Notes: generated by a model from the sequence alone, not told the origin. A stretch of DNA of 64,000 bases from Deltaproteobacteria bacterium UBA6106 (GCA_002428485.1 DIWM01000008.1:1-64000), one strand, 5' to 3'. Shown: positions 53,325 to 61,459, counted from the first letter of the stretch. Program-made: numbers and translations.

Positions 53325-54161
53325 ATGACAGTGACGTTGACAACGCTGAGCGAAAACACCGCGGGAAGGCCGGATTTCATGGCCGAGTGGGGGCAAAGTA
53401 TTCTTGTACAAACTGACGGATGCACGGTGCTGTTCGACGTGGGCGGCAGCAATGTGGTGCTTGCAAATGCGGACAGGCTTGGGATCGACCTGACGAAGAT
53501 AGACGCCATTGTATTGAGCCACGGACACCATGACCACACCGGCGGGCTGTGTGATGTTTTGAAGAGGCTGGGAAGAAAGAGGGTGATCGCGCATCCGGAC
53601 ATATGGGACATAAAATATGCCAAGCGCCCCCTCGAGGACAAGGAAGCCTTTATCGGCATTCCCTTCGCCAGGGAAGAACTTGAGCATCTCGGGGCATCGT
53701 TCGAGCTGACGCCTGAACCCGTTTCGTTAAGCGACCGCGTGATGACGACGGGCGAAGTCGAGATGACGACGGACTTTGAAATCATAGAGCGAAATCTGTT
53801 TTTAAAAGAAAGAGGGAAATTCGTCCAAGACCCTCTGGCCGATGATCTTGCATTGATTGTGAGGATGGATGAGGGGTTGCTGGTTGTGCTCGGGTGCGCC
53901 CACCGCGGGACGATCAACACGATCCGCCATGCGCAGAAGCTCACCGGGGAGAAGCGCGTCTATGCGGTTGTCGGCGGGACCCATCTTGCCCCGGCATCGG
54001 AAGAGCGCATAGAGAGGACCATACAGGAGCTCAAAGATATCGGCGTGCAGAAGATCGGCATATCGCACTGCAACGGGTTTTACGCCTCAGCCCGGGTTGC
54101 CCGGGCATTCGGTGATAAATTTTTTCTGAACAATGCGGGGACCCAGATAACCATCCCTTGA
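53325..54161 (+). CDS. metallo-beta-lactamase-fold hydrolase (dihydropterin-synthase-like)
   Basis: A 278-residue protein. SHGHHDHTGGL gives the metal-binding HxHxDH; later CAHRGT, GGTHLAPAS and ISHCNGF supply other ligands. The pattern fits the archaeal/bacterial group related to methanopterin-type ribofuranosylaminobenzene phosphate synthases and MBL-fold regulators. AGGAGG precedes the ATG. It follows the transporter by 102 bp without a visible promoter or terminator and may be the third gene of the sigma-54 operon. The reaction is unknown. Confidence 0.85.
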   Translation: MTVTLTTLSENTAGRPDFMAEWGQSILVQTDGCTVLFDVGGSNVVLANADRLGIDLTKIDAIVLSHGHHDHTGGLCDVLKRLGRKRVIAHPDIWDIKYAKRPLEDKEAFIGIPFAREELEHLGASFELTPEPVSLSDRVMTTGEVEMTTDFEIIERNLFLKERGKFVQDPLADDLALIVRMDEGLLVVLGCAHRGTINTIRHAQKLTGEKRVYAVVGGTHLAPASEERIERTIQELKDIGVQKIGISHCNGFYASARVARAFGDKFFLNNAGTQITIP

Positions 54162-54172
54162 CCTCGATATAG

Positions 54173-54199
54173 ATAGGGGACGTTGGCAACGTCCCCTAT
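54173..54199. repeat. perfect 27-bp palindrome between convergent genes
   Basis: ATAGGGGACGTT, loop GGC, then AACGTCCCCTAT. The arm shares GGGGACGTT with the units at 3387-3464. It lies between the converging hydrolase and uspA genes. A T-rich stretch follows only loosely, so termination is possible but unproved. Confidence 0.75.
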
Positions 54200-54210
54200 G
54201 ATCGCTATTT

Positions 54211-54669
54211 CTATTTTATGACCAGTACAGGACATTTGGAACCATTAACAACATTACGAGCCACACTGCCGATCAAGTATTTTGCAATGCCCGTTCTCCC
54301 CAGAGAGGCGATCACGATCAGGTCGATCTTTTTTTCTTGCGCCTCCTTAAGTATTGCCTGGTAAGGAACACCCAGGCGGACATTAGCAGCTACGTCCACC
54401 TTTGTGGCCTGCGGAAATTTTTCAAGCTGATTTTGCAATTTATTATCTGTCTCGGCCCGTTGACGATCTTTAACCTCCCGCCACATTTTTTTACTGAGAC
54501 CAAAATCATGTGCTGTAACGGCTACGGGGCGGTAAAGCTCCTCATGGATAACGTGGAGAAGGAAAACCTTTGCGTGGTACTGTTTGGCCATGTCGAGAGC
54601 CTGTTCTAATGCTTTATCCGAATGTTCTGAAAAATCCGTTGGTACAAGAATCCTGGTTGGCTTCAGCAT
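54211..54669 (-). CDS. universal stress protein (UspA family)
   Basis: A 152-residue single-domain protein. ILVPTDFSEHSDKALEQALDMA is the opening, and GRTGIAKYLIGSVARNVVNGSKCPVLVIK is the ATP-binding G-x2-G-x9-G-S/T end. DLIVIAS follows the pattern of the nucleotide site. Such proteins help survival in stasis and stress. AGGAGG lies eight bases before the ATG. The short gap to the kinase remnant suggests no common operon. Confidence 0.95.
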   Translation of the reverse strand: MLKPTRILVPTDFSEHSDKALEQALDMAKQYHAKVFLLHVIHEELYRPVAVTAHDFGLSKKMWREVKDRQRAETDNKLQNQLEKFPQATKVDVAANVRLGVPYQAILKEAQEKKIDLIVIASLGRTGIAKYLIGSVARNVVNGSKCPVLVIK

Positions 54670-54765
54670 CTTTCGTGACCTCCTTTGGTCGTAATCTGTA
54701 TTTAATTATAGCAGAGATCAGCGAGCATCGATAGGGTCGTTCGCAGGCGATGCATAATACTGTTT

Positions 54766-55140
54766 TTATTCGTTGAGAGTGTCCCGCTTTTTCGATGGAT
54801 TGCATGGCAGGAGAATGTTCATATCCTCCTCGCTGAAGGAAGGAGGTGTCTGTTGCAAGGCACCGAGGAGGTTCTGGATCGCCATATCTGCCCGGATGGC
54901 AGAATTTTTTATCCTCTCGCAGGCATCGATGAGTGTGCTGTCTTTGACCGATGACTGGACATATACGATCCCCTGAAGGATGATGCCAAGAGGGTTTTTC
55001 AGCTCATGGGCGATCTTTGCGGAAAGCTGCCCGAGGGATGCCATCTTTTCTGATTCCGATTGTTCCAGCCCTTTGATCCTCTGTTTCAGGACGGATATTT
55101 CTTCGAGCAGTTCTTGATTTGTTTTGGGCTGATCGTTCAT
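54766..55140 (-). pseudogene. internally deleted sensor kinase (paralogue of 56650-57879)
   Basis: A 124-residue frame. It keeps a short coiled coil, the HisKA segment (KIAHELKNPLGIILQGIVYVQSSVK, His in AHELKNP), and up to EEDMNIL. The next residues, LPCNPSKKRDTLNE, correspond to the last residues of the paralogue (LPRNPLENRDALDG). The whole ATP-binding domain is therefore missing, joined in frame. It can dimerise and may accept phosphate, but cannot phosphorylate itself. A decayed duplicate is most likely; a dominant-negative or phosphotransfer role is conceivable. Confidence 0.8.
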
Positions 55141-55216
55141 ATGGCTTCTCTACACCTCAATATATTTTTTGCCGGGAAAAGTTACAAGATGTAAAATGAA
55201 TATACGGGTTAACCAG

Positions 55217-55264
55217 TTTTACGGGCGGTACATTTTACGGGCGGTACATTTTACGGGCGGTACA
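55217..55264. repeat. three perfect tandem 16-bp repeats
   Basis: TTTTACGGGCGGTACA occurs three times without change (55217-55232, 55233-55248, 55249-55264). The array lies between the response regulator at 55333-55746 and the kinase remnant, about 75 bp upstream of the latter. Confidence 0.9.
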
Positions 55265-55332
55265 ATAGTGAGGGGCAGGTCGGGTGAGAATAAATGAATA
55301 CCCCCTTACTATGACAACAAGGTTATTGTTTT

Positions 55333-55746
55333 TTAATTGGAATACCGAATCGAATGGCACCTTGCTTTTTCGGTAGGGCAATATTGCTCGATCTTTTCTA
55401 TCAGCTTTTCCAGTTTGGCCGGTTTGGCAATAAAATCTCTTCCGTCGAACTTCCCTTCACGCTTCGCAAGGTCATCTTTTTTGATCACAGCAGTAACGAA
55501 AACAAAGGGGATCGTTTTTGTTGACTCATCCTCAAGAAGGATCTCGGCAACCCGCTCGCCATCCATCTTTGGCATAGCGATATCGAGGAATATGAGGTCG
55601 GGTTTAAGCTGTTTCGCCAGCCTGATGCCTTCCATACCTTTTGTGGCGGTGAAGACCTGGTATTTCCCCGTTCTTTCCAGATTCAGTTTTACAAAGAAGC
55701 AAAAGTCCTCTTCATCGTCAACGAGGAGAATCTTCTTTTTATCCAT
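55333..55746 (-). CDS. single-domain response regulator (second copy)
   Basis: A 137-residue receiver. ILLVDDEEDFCFF gives the acidic pocket, D55 lies in LIFLDIAMPKMDG, and FVTAV and IAKPAKLEK give the Thr/Ser and Lys positions. AAGGAGG precedes the ATG at 55746; a further ten codons upstream are open but not needed. It is closely similar to residues 1-122 of the next protein and clearly a duplicate. With no output domain it may act on a partner protein by binding, like CheY. Confidence 0.88.
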   Translation of the reverse strand: MDKKKILLVDDEEDFCFFVKLNLERTGKYQVFTATKGMEGIRLAKQLKPDLIFLDIAMPKMDGERVAEILLEDESTKTIPFVFVTAVIKKDDLAKREGKFDGRDFIAKPAKLEKLIEKIEQYCPTEKARCHSIRYSN

Positions 55747-55760
55747 CGAGAGCGTCCTCC

Positions 55761-56657
55761 TTAAAAATACTGACATGAAATAGAAAGCGGCCAGTCATAA
55801 ATCCCGGGTTTTACGTCTTCGGAAAGGAGGAACCGATAGCTTAATTCGACGGTAACGGCACCGCGGTTATATGGCTGGTGCACAAAAACGCTTCCCGAAG
55901 TTACCCGGATATCGTTGGCGAATCCCTGTACCCGAACTTCCCTGAAAGGCCACACAATGCCCTGCAAGGTGAGCATGTAGCCGGCCGGATTGTTATTCAT
56001 GACCTGGATGTGTGAGGCGCTTTGCATATCTATATAGCCTTTACGTATATCCTCATCGGCAATAATTATTTCACGCTCCTGATGGAGTATCTTAAGACTT
56101 GTCAGTGCCGGGATCCTTGCAGATACCATAACTTTTGTTCTCGTTGAACCGGCGTATGCTGTGTTCCGAATAGAAATTGATGCAAAAAAGAGCGTTGCCG
56201 CAAATAACGTCATGAGAAGCATATGCTGTGCTGGGGTGAAGTGCTCCAGCATGAATGGAACTGCAATGAGAGAGTAGTGATGATTTACTAACACCTGTTC
56301 GATCTTTTCGATAAGGTTCTCCGATATGACCGGCTTGGCAATAAAATCTCTTCCGCCGATCTCTCCTCCATGTCCCGCAAGCTCCTCTTTTTTCACCACT
56401 GCGCTGACGAAAACAACGGGGATCATTTTTGTTGACTCATCATTAAGAAGGATTTCCGCAACCCGCTGCCCACCCATCTTTGGCATAACGATATCGAGGA
56501 ATATGAGGTCGGGTTTAAGCTGTTTCGCCAGCCTGATGCCTTCCATGCCGTTTGTTGCGGTGAAGACCTGGTATTTCCCCGTTCTTTCCAGATTCAGTTT
56601 GACAAAGAAGCAAAAGTCCTCTTCATCGTCAACGAGCAGAATCTTCTTTTTATCCAT
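55761..56657 (-). CDS. receiver domain fused to export-signal and beta-rich domain
   Basis: A 298-residue protein. Residues 1-122 are a receiver with D55 in LIFLDIVMPKMGG, 75-80 percent like the second copy by eye. After VLVNHHYSLIAVPF, a complete signal-peptide-like stretch follows (MLEHFTPAQHMLLMTLFAATLFFASISIRNTAYA, 136-169, given here in parts: basic start, hydrophobic core, AYA end). Residues 170-298 are beta-rich (ADEDIRKGYIDMQSAS, YMLTLQGIV, ELSYRFLLSEDVKPGIYDWP) and look like an exported protein. Either the receiver was fused to a secreted protein by the local rearrangement, or an internal start at M136 makes the secreted part alone. The start overlaps the kinase stop by eight bases. 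Confidence 0.75.
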   Translation of the reverse strand: MDKKKILLVDDEEDFCFFVKLNLERTGKYQVFTATNGMEGIRLAKQLKPDLIFLDIVMPKMGGQRVAEILLNDESTKMIPVVFVSAVVKKEELAGHGGEIGGRDFIAKPVISENLIEKIEQVLVNHHYSLIAVPFMLEHFTPAQHMLLMTLFAATLFFASISIRNTAYAGSTRTKVMVSARIPALTSLKILHQEREIIIADEDIRKGYIDMQSASHIQVMNNNPAGYMLTLQGIVWPFREVRVQGFANDIRVTSGSVFVHQPYNRGAVTVELSYRFLLSEDVKPGIYDWPLSISCQYF

Positions 56658-57879
56658 CGAGAGCGTCCCTATTTTCCAGTGGATTGCGTGGCAGGGCGAT
56701 CTTTATGGCTGTGCCTGCCCCCTCTTTACTGTTGATAGCAATGCTGCCGTGATGACGGTCAATGATCCCTTTTGTGACCGACAGCCCGAGCCCTGTACCT
56801 CCGGAGTTCCTTTTTGTCGTGAAGAAGGGATCTAAAACATTTTTGATAATCTCTTCGGGTATACCCGTTCCGGTATCCGTTATTGCTACCTCGACGTATG
56901 GTTCTCCATCTTTGGCGAATCCCGTTGTGGTTGTGAGCGTGATGGTACCTCCGTCCTTCATCGCTTCGGCAGCATTGATGAACGTGTTGATGAAGACCTG
57001 CTTCATCTGGTTGGCGTCCACTCTTACTGAGGGGATGTGGTGGGAATAGTTCCTTATGACCTCTATGTTTTGCAGGTTCATCTGATGTTCGACCATTGCG
57101 AGGCTCTCCTCGATGAGAATGTTCATATCCTCCTCGCCGAAGGAAGGAGGCGCCTGCCGTGAAAAACTGAGAAGGTTCTGGATTACTATATCTGCCCGGA
57201 TGGCCGACTTTTTTATCCTGTCGCAGGCATCGATGAGCGCGCCGTTTTCGACCGACGACCGGACATATGCGATTCCCTGAAGGATGATGCTAAGAGGGTT
57301 TTTCAACTCATGGGCAATCCCGGCAGAGAGCTGTCCAAGGGACACCATCTTTTCTGACTGGATCAGCATTGCCTCTGACTTTTTGAGCTCCTCATATGCC
57401 TTGCTAAGCTGGTTGTTTTTGCTCTCAAGCTCGGAGAGGAGTATGCGGAGCTTCTCTTCTGCATGCTTGCGCTCGGTTATGTCGCGCCAGTGAACATGGG
57501 TTATTAATTTTCCATCAACAGGTACTACGGTAAGAGAAACCTGAACCCAGAAGTCTATGCCGTCAAAGGTCCGGTGCACCCATTCAAATTGATCCTTCGT
57601 TTCATTGTCCGCGTAATATATGGCCTTTTTTTCTTTCTCTTTGGAGAGCAGGCCATCGGGTTGTTTTTCCGGGGATATCTGGAATGGGCGGAGCCCTGCT
57701 ATCCGATCTTTATCCTGACAGTGAAGGATTTCGAGGGCTGCCTTGTTGCAATCCATAAATTTCCCATGGTCCATGAGAAAGACGGGATCCATTGAATTTT
57801 CGAACAACAAACGGTACTTGGTCTCACTTTCCTGGAGGGTTTTTTTAATTTCTTCCAGTGTGGATTCTGGTTTTATCAT
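56650..57879 (-). CDS. PAS sensor histidine kinase
   Basis: A 409-residue soluble kinase. A PAS/PAC unit (about 15-135) leads through a coiled coil (ELESKNNQLSKAYEELKKSEAM) to the HisKA box GIAHELKNPLSIIL, then the ATP-binding domain: NTFINAAEAMKDGG, DTGTGIPEEI and NSGGTGLGLSVTKGI. Everything needed for autophosphorylation is present. It is the intact member of the duplicated kinase/receiver cluster. The end overlaps the receiver start (GATGGATAA), so kinase and receiver are surely partners. Confidence 0.93.
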   Translation of the reverse strand: MIKPESTLEEIKKTLQESETKYRLLFENSMDPVFLMDHGKFMDCNKAALEILHCQDKDRIAGLRPFQISPEKQPDGLLSKEKEKKAIYYADNETKDQFEWVHRTFDGIDFWVQVSLTVVPVDGKLITHVHWRDITERKHAEEKLRILLSELESKNNQLSKAYEELKKSEAMLIQSEKMVSLGQLSAGIAHELKNPLSIILQGIAYVRSSVENGALIDACDRIKKSAIRADIVIQNLLSFSRQAPPSFGEEDMNILIEESLAMVEHQMNLQNIEVIRNYSHHIPSVRVDANQMKQVFINTFINAAEAMKDGGTITLTTTTGFAKDGEPYVEVAITDTGTGIPEEIIKNVLDPFFTTKRNSGGTGLGLSVTKGIIDRHHGSIAINSKEGAGTAIKIALPRNPLENRDALDG

Positions 57880-58069
57880 TCCATGGTGCCCCTTTTTGCC
57901 ACGTCGCCCGAGTTGGTATTACTATCAAATATAACAGAGAAATAAAATAATTCAAGACAATATACATTTAAATATATTGTAACAATGTGTACCGTGAGTG
58001 TAGGGTTTTTCTGGTTTTGATTGCGGATCAAAGGAAAAATGTTGGCTTTGTAAGTTGTTCGCGTCAGGG

Positions 58070-59428
58070 TCAGGCCTTTTCTTTTGAAAAAGATATGAGC
58101 ATTACCGCAGCGGCAAAACAAAAGATACCCCCGGCAATAAAGGAGGCTCTAAAGCCGTCAATCGGCACCTTAAACTCAGAATAGATCGTTTCCATGACAG
58201 CGATACCCATTGCCATAGAGATGTTCATTACCGTATTGAATACGGCCGACACGCTTCCCCTGTTTTTATCTGAGGCAAAGCTCATTATGCAATGATTGAT
58301 CGGTACGAAGAACATGCCATAGGAAACGGCAAGCATGACAAGATAAATAACGGCACCGGTGACCCCAGTGCCAAGATCAGCAACAAACACAAAGCTGGTA
58401 ATTGAGCCAAGGAGCATCGCAAAAGCGGATATCTTTTTCGAGGGGAGCTTGTTGGTAAGGCGGCCGGCATACAAACCTATCGGGATGTAAACCACTGAAA
58501 ATATCATCAATAGAAGACCTATTCGGGCAGGGCTTAATCCCTGCTGGGTAAGATAAAAAGGTAAAAGAAAATTCCCGCCGAAAAACAACAGAAATCCAAA
58601 GATGGTAGATAAAAGCACTATCGCAAATACGCGCGTGGTAAAAAGTGTCATATCCAGAAGAGAATCCTTGCGCTTTTTCTCCACGACGAAAAAGGCGACA
58701 AAAAAGAAAATGGAAAAAAGCTCGCTACCTAAAATTAAAGGAGAGGTCCAGCCATGTTCACACCCCATATTCAACGAATAAACCAATAGAAATAAAGCAG
58801 CAGAAGACAGCACAAGCCCGGTAATGTCCAGCCTCTGTCCTGATCCTTTTTCAGGGCTTGCTGCGTCAGGGATCACTTTGTAACAAAATATCAATGCCAT
58901 TATCCCCAGAGGAAAATTGATCAAGAATATCCAATGCCAACTGGAACGAGCGATGATAAAGCCACCCGCTACCGGACCCAAAAGGACACCTATGGCTGCG
59001 GACGTCGTCATGATCGATAAGCCCCACCCGACCTTTTCCTTCGGTAAATACAGAAGAATGGCGGCATAAGCGCTCACCAGCATCATTGAACCACCAAGGC
59101 CCTGCACGCATCTGAAGACTATCAAAGACCAGAAATCAGGCGATATCCCGCACAGTAAAGAGGCTACGGTAAAAATAGCCATGCCGAGTAAAAAGATATT
59201 CTTCAGTCTGAATTGGCTGCAAAGCTTGCCGAAGAGCATCATCGCTGAAACCTGGGAAAGGACATAAGACAGGGCAATCCATGAAGCCTGGCTCACGCTC
59301 ACCTTGAATGTATCAACAAAAGTAGGCATAGCGATATTGACTATATAGGCGTCGAACCGCACAAAAAAGATACTTATAGCCAGGGCTGCAACAATAAAAA
59401 CAGGGTTATTATTTCTGTAAAGGTCCAT
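58070..59428 (-). CDS. DHA2-type MFS drug-efflux transporter
   Basis: A 452-residue protein with about 14 helices. FVRFDAYIVNIAMPTFVDTFKVS and WIALSYVLSQVSAMMLFGKL match the DHA2 (EmrB/QacA) opening. GKLCSQFRLKNIFLLG is the A-motif, and FRCVQGLGGSMMLVSAYA and GPVAGGFIIARSSWHWIFLINFP are the B and C antiporter motifs. It should expel lipophilic compounds with protons. No adaptor or outer-membrane partner lies nearby. Confidence 0.93.
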   Translation of the reverse strand: MDLYRNNNPVFIVAALAISIFFVRFDAYIVNIAMPTFVDTFKVSVSQASWIALSYVLSQVSAMMLFGKLCSQFRLKNIFLLGMAIFTVASLLCGISPDFWSLIVFRCVQGLGGSMMLVSAYAAILLYLPKEKVGWGLSIMTTSAAIGVLLGPVAGGFIIARSSWHWIFLINFPLGIMALIFCYKVIPDAASPEKGSGQRLDITGLVLSSAALFLLVYSLNMGCEHGWTSPLILGSELFSIFFFVAFFVVEKKRKDSLLDMTLFTTRVFAIVLLSTIFGFLLFFGGNFLLPFYLTQQGLSPARIGLLLMIFSVVYIPIGLYAGRLTNKLPSKKISAFAMLLGSITSFVFVADLGTGVTGAVIYLVMLAVSYGMFFVPINHCIMSFASDKNRGSVSAVFNTVMNISMAMGIAVMETIYSEFKVPIDGFRASFIAGGIFCFAAAVMLISFSKEKA

Positions 59429-59508
59429 TTTTCACTGTGCCAAAATGTATCAATAATCGATTAATGTCAAAATAAGCGGCGACTGCATGATGTCCGCCGT
59501 CTGATTGC

Positions 59509-60399
59509 CTAATGTGGATTCTCGTCCCCAACCTTTATCAGAACATGGTCTCCCCAGTTGTCTGTTACCGTGTCTTTGATGTATAAAAGTTTTTTTATTT
59601 TTATGCCTGCCGAGACGATAATAATAACGATCAGAAGCATTATGAGTCCGCAGAGAAACGCGAGCAGATAGAGCTTCTGTGGCAGATAATTCACGGTTAT
59701 ATTGATGTATCCGGCCCAGAGTGTAATGATTGCCATGAGAATTCCGGGTACAAGGGTTATCCATATATATCTTTTTCTGCCAAGCCGCACAAGCATTGTG
59801 CTTACAATGATCAGAGCGCACGCGGCAAGGAGCTGGTTGCTTATCCCGAACAACGGCCAGATGGTTGATATCGATCCGGTATAAAGCAGATATCCCCACA
59901 TGAACGTGAAGGCCAATCCGGTAATGATCATTCCCGGGAGCCAGTTGTGGTCATTAAATCTCGGAAACACCTTTCCCGTCATTTCCTGCAGGAGAAACCT
60001 GCCGGCCGTTCTTCCGATCTCATTTCTGGCTATATTGGCGAGACTTTCGCCTCTATGACGCACGGATGCGAAGAGGACAACCACATCATGGACAGCGCCT
60101 CCCGGTACCGCGCCTATCAGGATCCAGAGCGCGCCGGGCAGGAAACCGAATTGGGCTGCGAGAGCAGGCCCCGTCAGCGGGCCTGCCCCTGCTATCGCTG
60201 CAAAATGGTGTCCAAAAAGAACATAACGGTTTGTTTTGTGGTAATCCAGGCCGTCAGCCATGCTGTCGGAGGGCAGCCTCCGCGACGAATTCACCCGTAA
60301 GACTTTTGTTGATATAAATAAACCATAAAACCTGTAAGCTATTGCAAAAACACACAGGGCCGCAAATACAAGTACGGCCGAATTGAGTCCTTCCAGCAT
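59509..60399 (-). CDS. cstA: CstA-family carbon starvation protein with internal in-frame deletion
   Basis: A 296-residue protein, about half the usual length. The N-terminal part is normal to SLANIARNEIGRTAG (KTNRYVLFGHHFAAIAGAGPLTGP, PGGAVHDVVVLFASVRHRG). It then jumps directly to RFLLQEMTGKVFPRF and the C-terminal GYLLYTGSISTIWPLFGISNQLLAA. In full CstA roughly 200-250 residues of transmembrane core lie between these. The join is in frame with no stop. CstA proteins import peptides or pyruvate; this one may be non-functional or a shortened relative. The ATG at 60399 after GGAAGG is preferred; ATG at 60417 is the alternative. Confidence 0.8.
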   Translation of the reverse strand: MLEGLNSAVLVFAALCVFAIAYRFYGLFISTKVLRVNSSRRLPSDSMADGLDYHKTNRYVLFGHHFAAIAGAGPLTGPALAAQFGFLPGALWILIGAVPGGAVHDVVVLFASVRHRGESLANIARNEIGRTAGRFLLQEMTGKVFPRFNDHNWLPGMIITGLAFTFMWGYLLYTGSISTIWPLFGISNQLLAACALIIVSTMLVRLGRKRYIWITLVPGILMAIITLWAGYINITVNYLPQKLYLLAFLCGLIMLLIVIIIVSAGIKIKKLLYIKDTVTDNWGDHVLIKVGDENPH

Positions 60400-60484
60400 G
60401 GATTTGCCTTCCGGCATGCAATACGAATAACATAAGAAAAATCAAACTATCAACAAGAACATTTAAAAATAGGTAGAGTAATAT

Positions 60485-60600
60485 TCATTTTATCGACAAT
60501 CTTCTTGCTATTGTTACTGTATAGCTTATCGAAGAAGGAGCCATGTGGAAGCGCAGGGCAAGATCGGTAACAGAAATGCCGAGATAGTGTCGTCCCCTTT
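60485..60600 (-). pseudogene. remnant of a REP-associated (Y1-type) transposase C-terminus
   Basis: The minus strand encodes YLGISVTDLALRFHMAPSSIS followed by YTVTIARRLSIK and a stop. This resembles the C-terminal helix-turn-helix found after the catalytic domain in many deltaproteobacterial REP-associated transposases. Upstream the frame loses any transposase similarity. Only about 38 residues remain, so the call is tentative. Confidence 0.4.
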
Positions 60601-60667
60601 GTCCCCTCGATTTGTACGTGGAATTGAGGAAATCGTGCCTGTGTGGTATGGTATAGAGGAAAGCGGC

Positions 60668-60862
60668 ATGGACGGAACAATACGATCTAACATTCAACGG
60701 GGAATTAAAGTGTCAATTGTCCTGAAAAAGGATCAGCGGACAGGCGTGCTGACGAATGGGACGGTAAAGGATATTCTTACCGCATCGCCACAGCATCCGC
60801 ATGGAATAAAAGTCCGTCTGGAAAGCGGAGAAATAGGCCGGGTAAAGAAAATACTTTTCTAG
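60668..60862 (+). CDS. YwbE-family (DUF2196) small protein
   Basis: A 64-residue protein. NIQRGIKVSIVLKKDQRTGVL and SPQHPHGIKVRLESGEIGRVKKIL are the family hallmark. The fold is a small KOW/SH3-like barrel; the role is unknown, though RNA binding is suspected. The ATG at 60668 follows AGGAAAG, and 41 extra in-frame codons upstream cover remnant DNA. It stands alone. Confidence 0.92.
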   Translation: MDGTIRSNIQRGIKVSIVLKKDQRTGVLTNGTVKDILTASPQHPHGIKVRLESGEIGRVKKILF

Positions 60863-60975
60863 TCGAAAAGTCAGGGGAAATGACCAGAAGGGTTATAGTA
60901 GGCAGTCCCTGCTAAAATATTTCAAGATCCCTGCCGGTTTGTCCGGAGCAAAATAAAGGAGAGGAGTCCGTATCC

Positions 60976-61167
60976 ATGGAAGAAATCAAAACCAAAGAGG
61001 AGCGCTACAACGAGGTTTGTATTGCGCATAGGTCACTCGACGAAAAGTTGAAGAGGTTCTACGAAAAAACCCACCTTTCCGATGATGAAGAAATGGAGAT
61101 GAAACTGCTCAAAAAGAAAAAACTTTATCTTAAGGACATGATGGAAAAGATCCAACAAGAGCCATAA
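60976..61167 (+). CDS. DUF465/YdcH-like small coiled-coil protein
   Basis: A 63-residue acidic helical protein. CIAHRSLDEKLKRFYEK and DDEEMEMKLLKKKKLYLKD match the H-x2-L-D and E-L-x2-L-K-K-x-K-L-x-L-K-D pattern of DUF465. The role is unknown. AAAGGAGAGG precedes the ATG at a slightly long distance. It is monocistronic. Confidence 0.85.
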   Translation: MEEIKTKEERYNEVCIAHRSLDEKLKRFYEKTHLSDDEEMEMKLLKKKKLYLKDMMEKIQQEP

Positions 61168-61222
61168 GAAACGCTGTGCGGCCAGACCCTGACGGCCCCT
61201 CGATAGTGCAGATAGGGGCAGA

Positions 61223-61330
61223 TAGGGGGGGCGTAGTTGACTTTGTTGACTAACATGCTGCCGGCGTGCTTCATCAAGCAATGCGCTGAGGTGATGTTGC
61301 GTCAAGTCACGTTAGTCAACTATGCCCCTA
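61223..61330. repeat. REP-like imperfect palindrome, subtype B, copy 1
   Basis: The arms are GCGTAGTTGACTTTGTTGAC and GTCACGTTAGTCAACTATGC. The centre runs from AACATGCTGCCGGCGTGCTT to GATGTTGCGTC and is identical to that of the copy at 63429-63540. The copies differ mainly in GGGGC against GGGGAC at the ends. Confidence 0.8.
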
Positions 61331-61459
61331 ATGCCCATAGGATGTCCCCAACGCCCATTAACAGATGGTCTTCGGGGATCATATCATCCAGCTTCACGTA
61401 GTAGAACATCGGTTCGTCTCTTCTTTTCTCTCCGAGCAATAGCGCCTCCAGCCTTGTAA
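61322..61459 (-). pseudogene. N-terminal remnant of an IS1182/IS5-like transposase
   Basis: The minus strand reads LLGEKRRDEPMFYYVKLDDM then IPEDHLLMGVGDILWALGA and a stop that falls inside the REP-like element. The F-Y-V-x-L-x-D-x-I-P-x-D-H-L-L pattern is the usual N-terminus of IS1182-like transposases. Only about 45 residues survive. This remnant and the repeat are the only content of the 487-bp interval 61168-61654; the rest shows nothing. Confidence 0.6.

Noticed and set aside
60545..60667. 41-codon upstream extension of the YwbE gene.
   Set aside because: The family starts near the ATG at 60668, and the upstream part overlaps an antisense transposase remnant.
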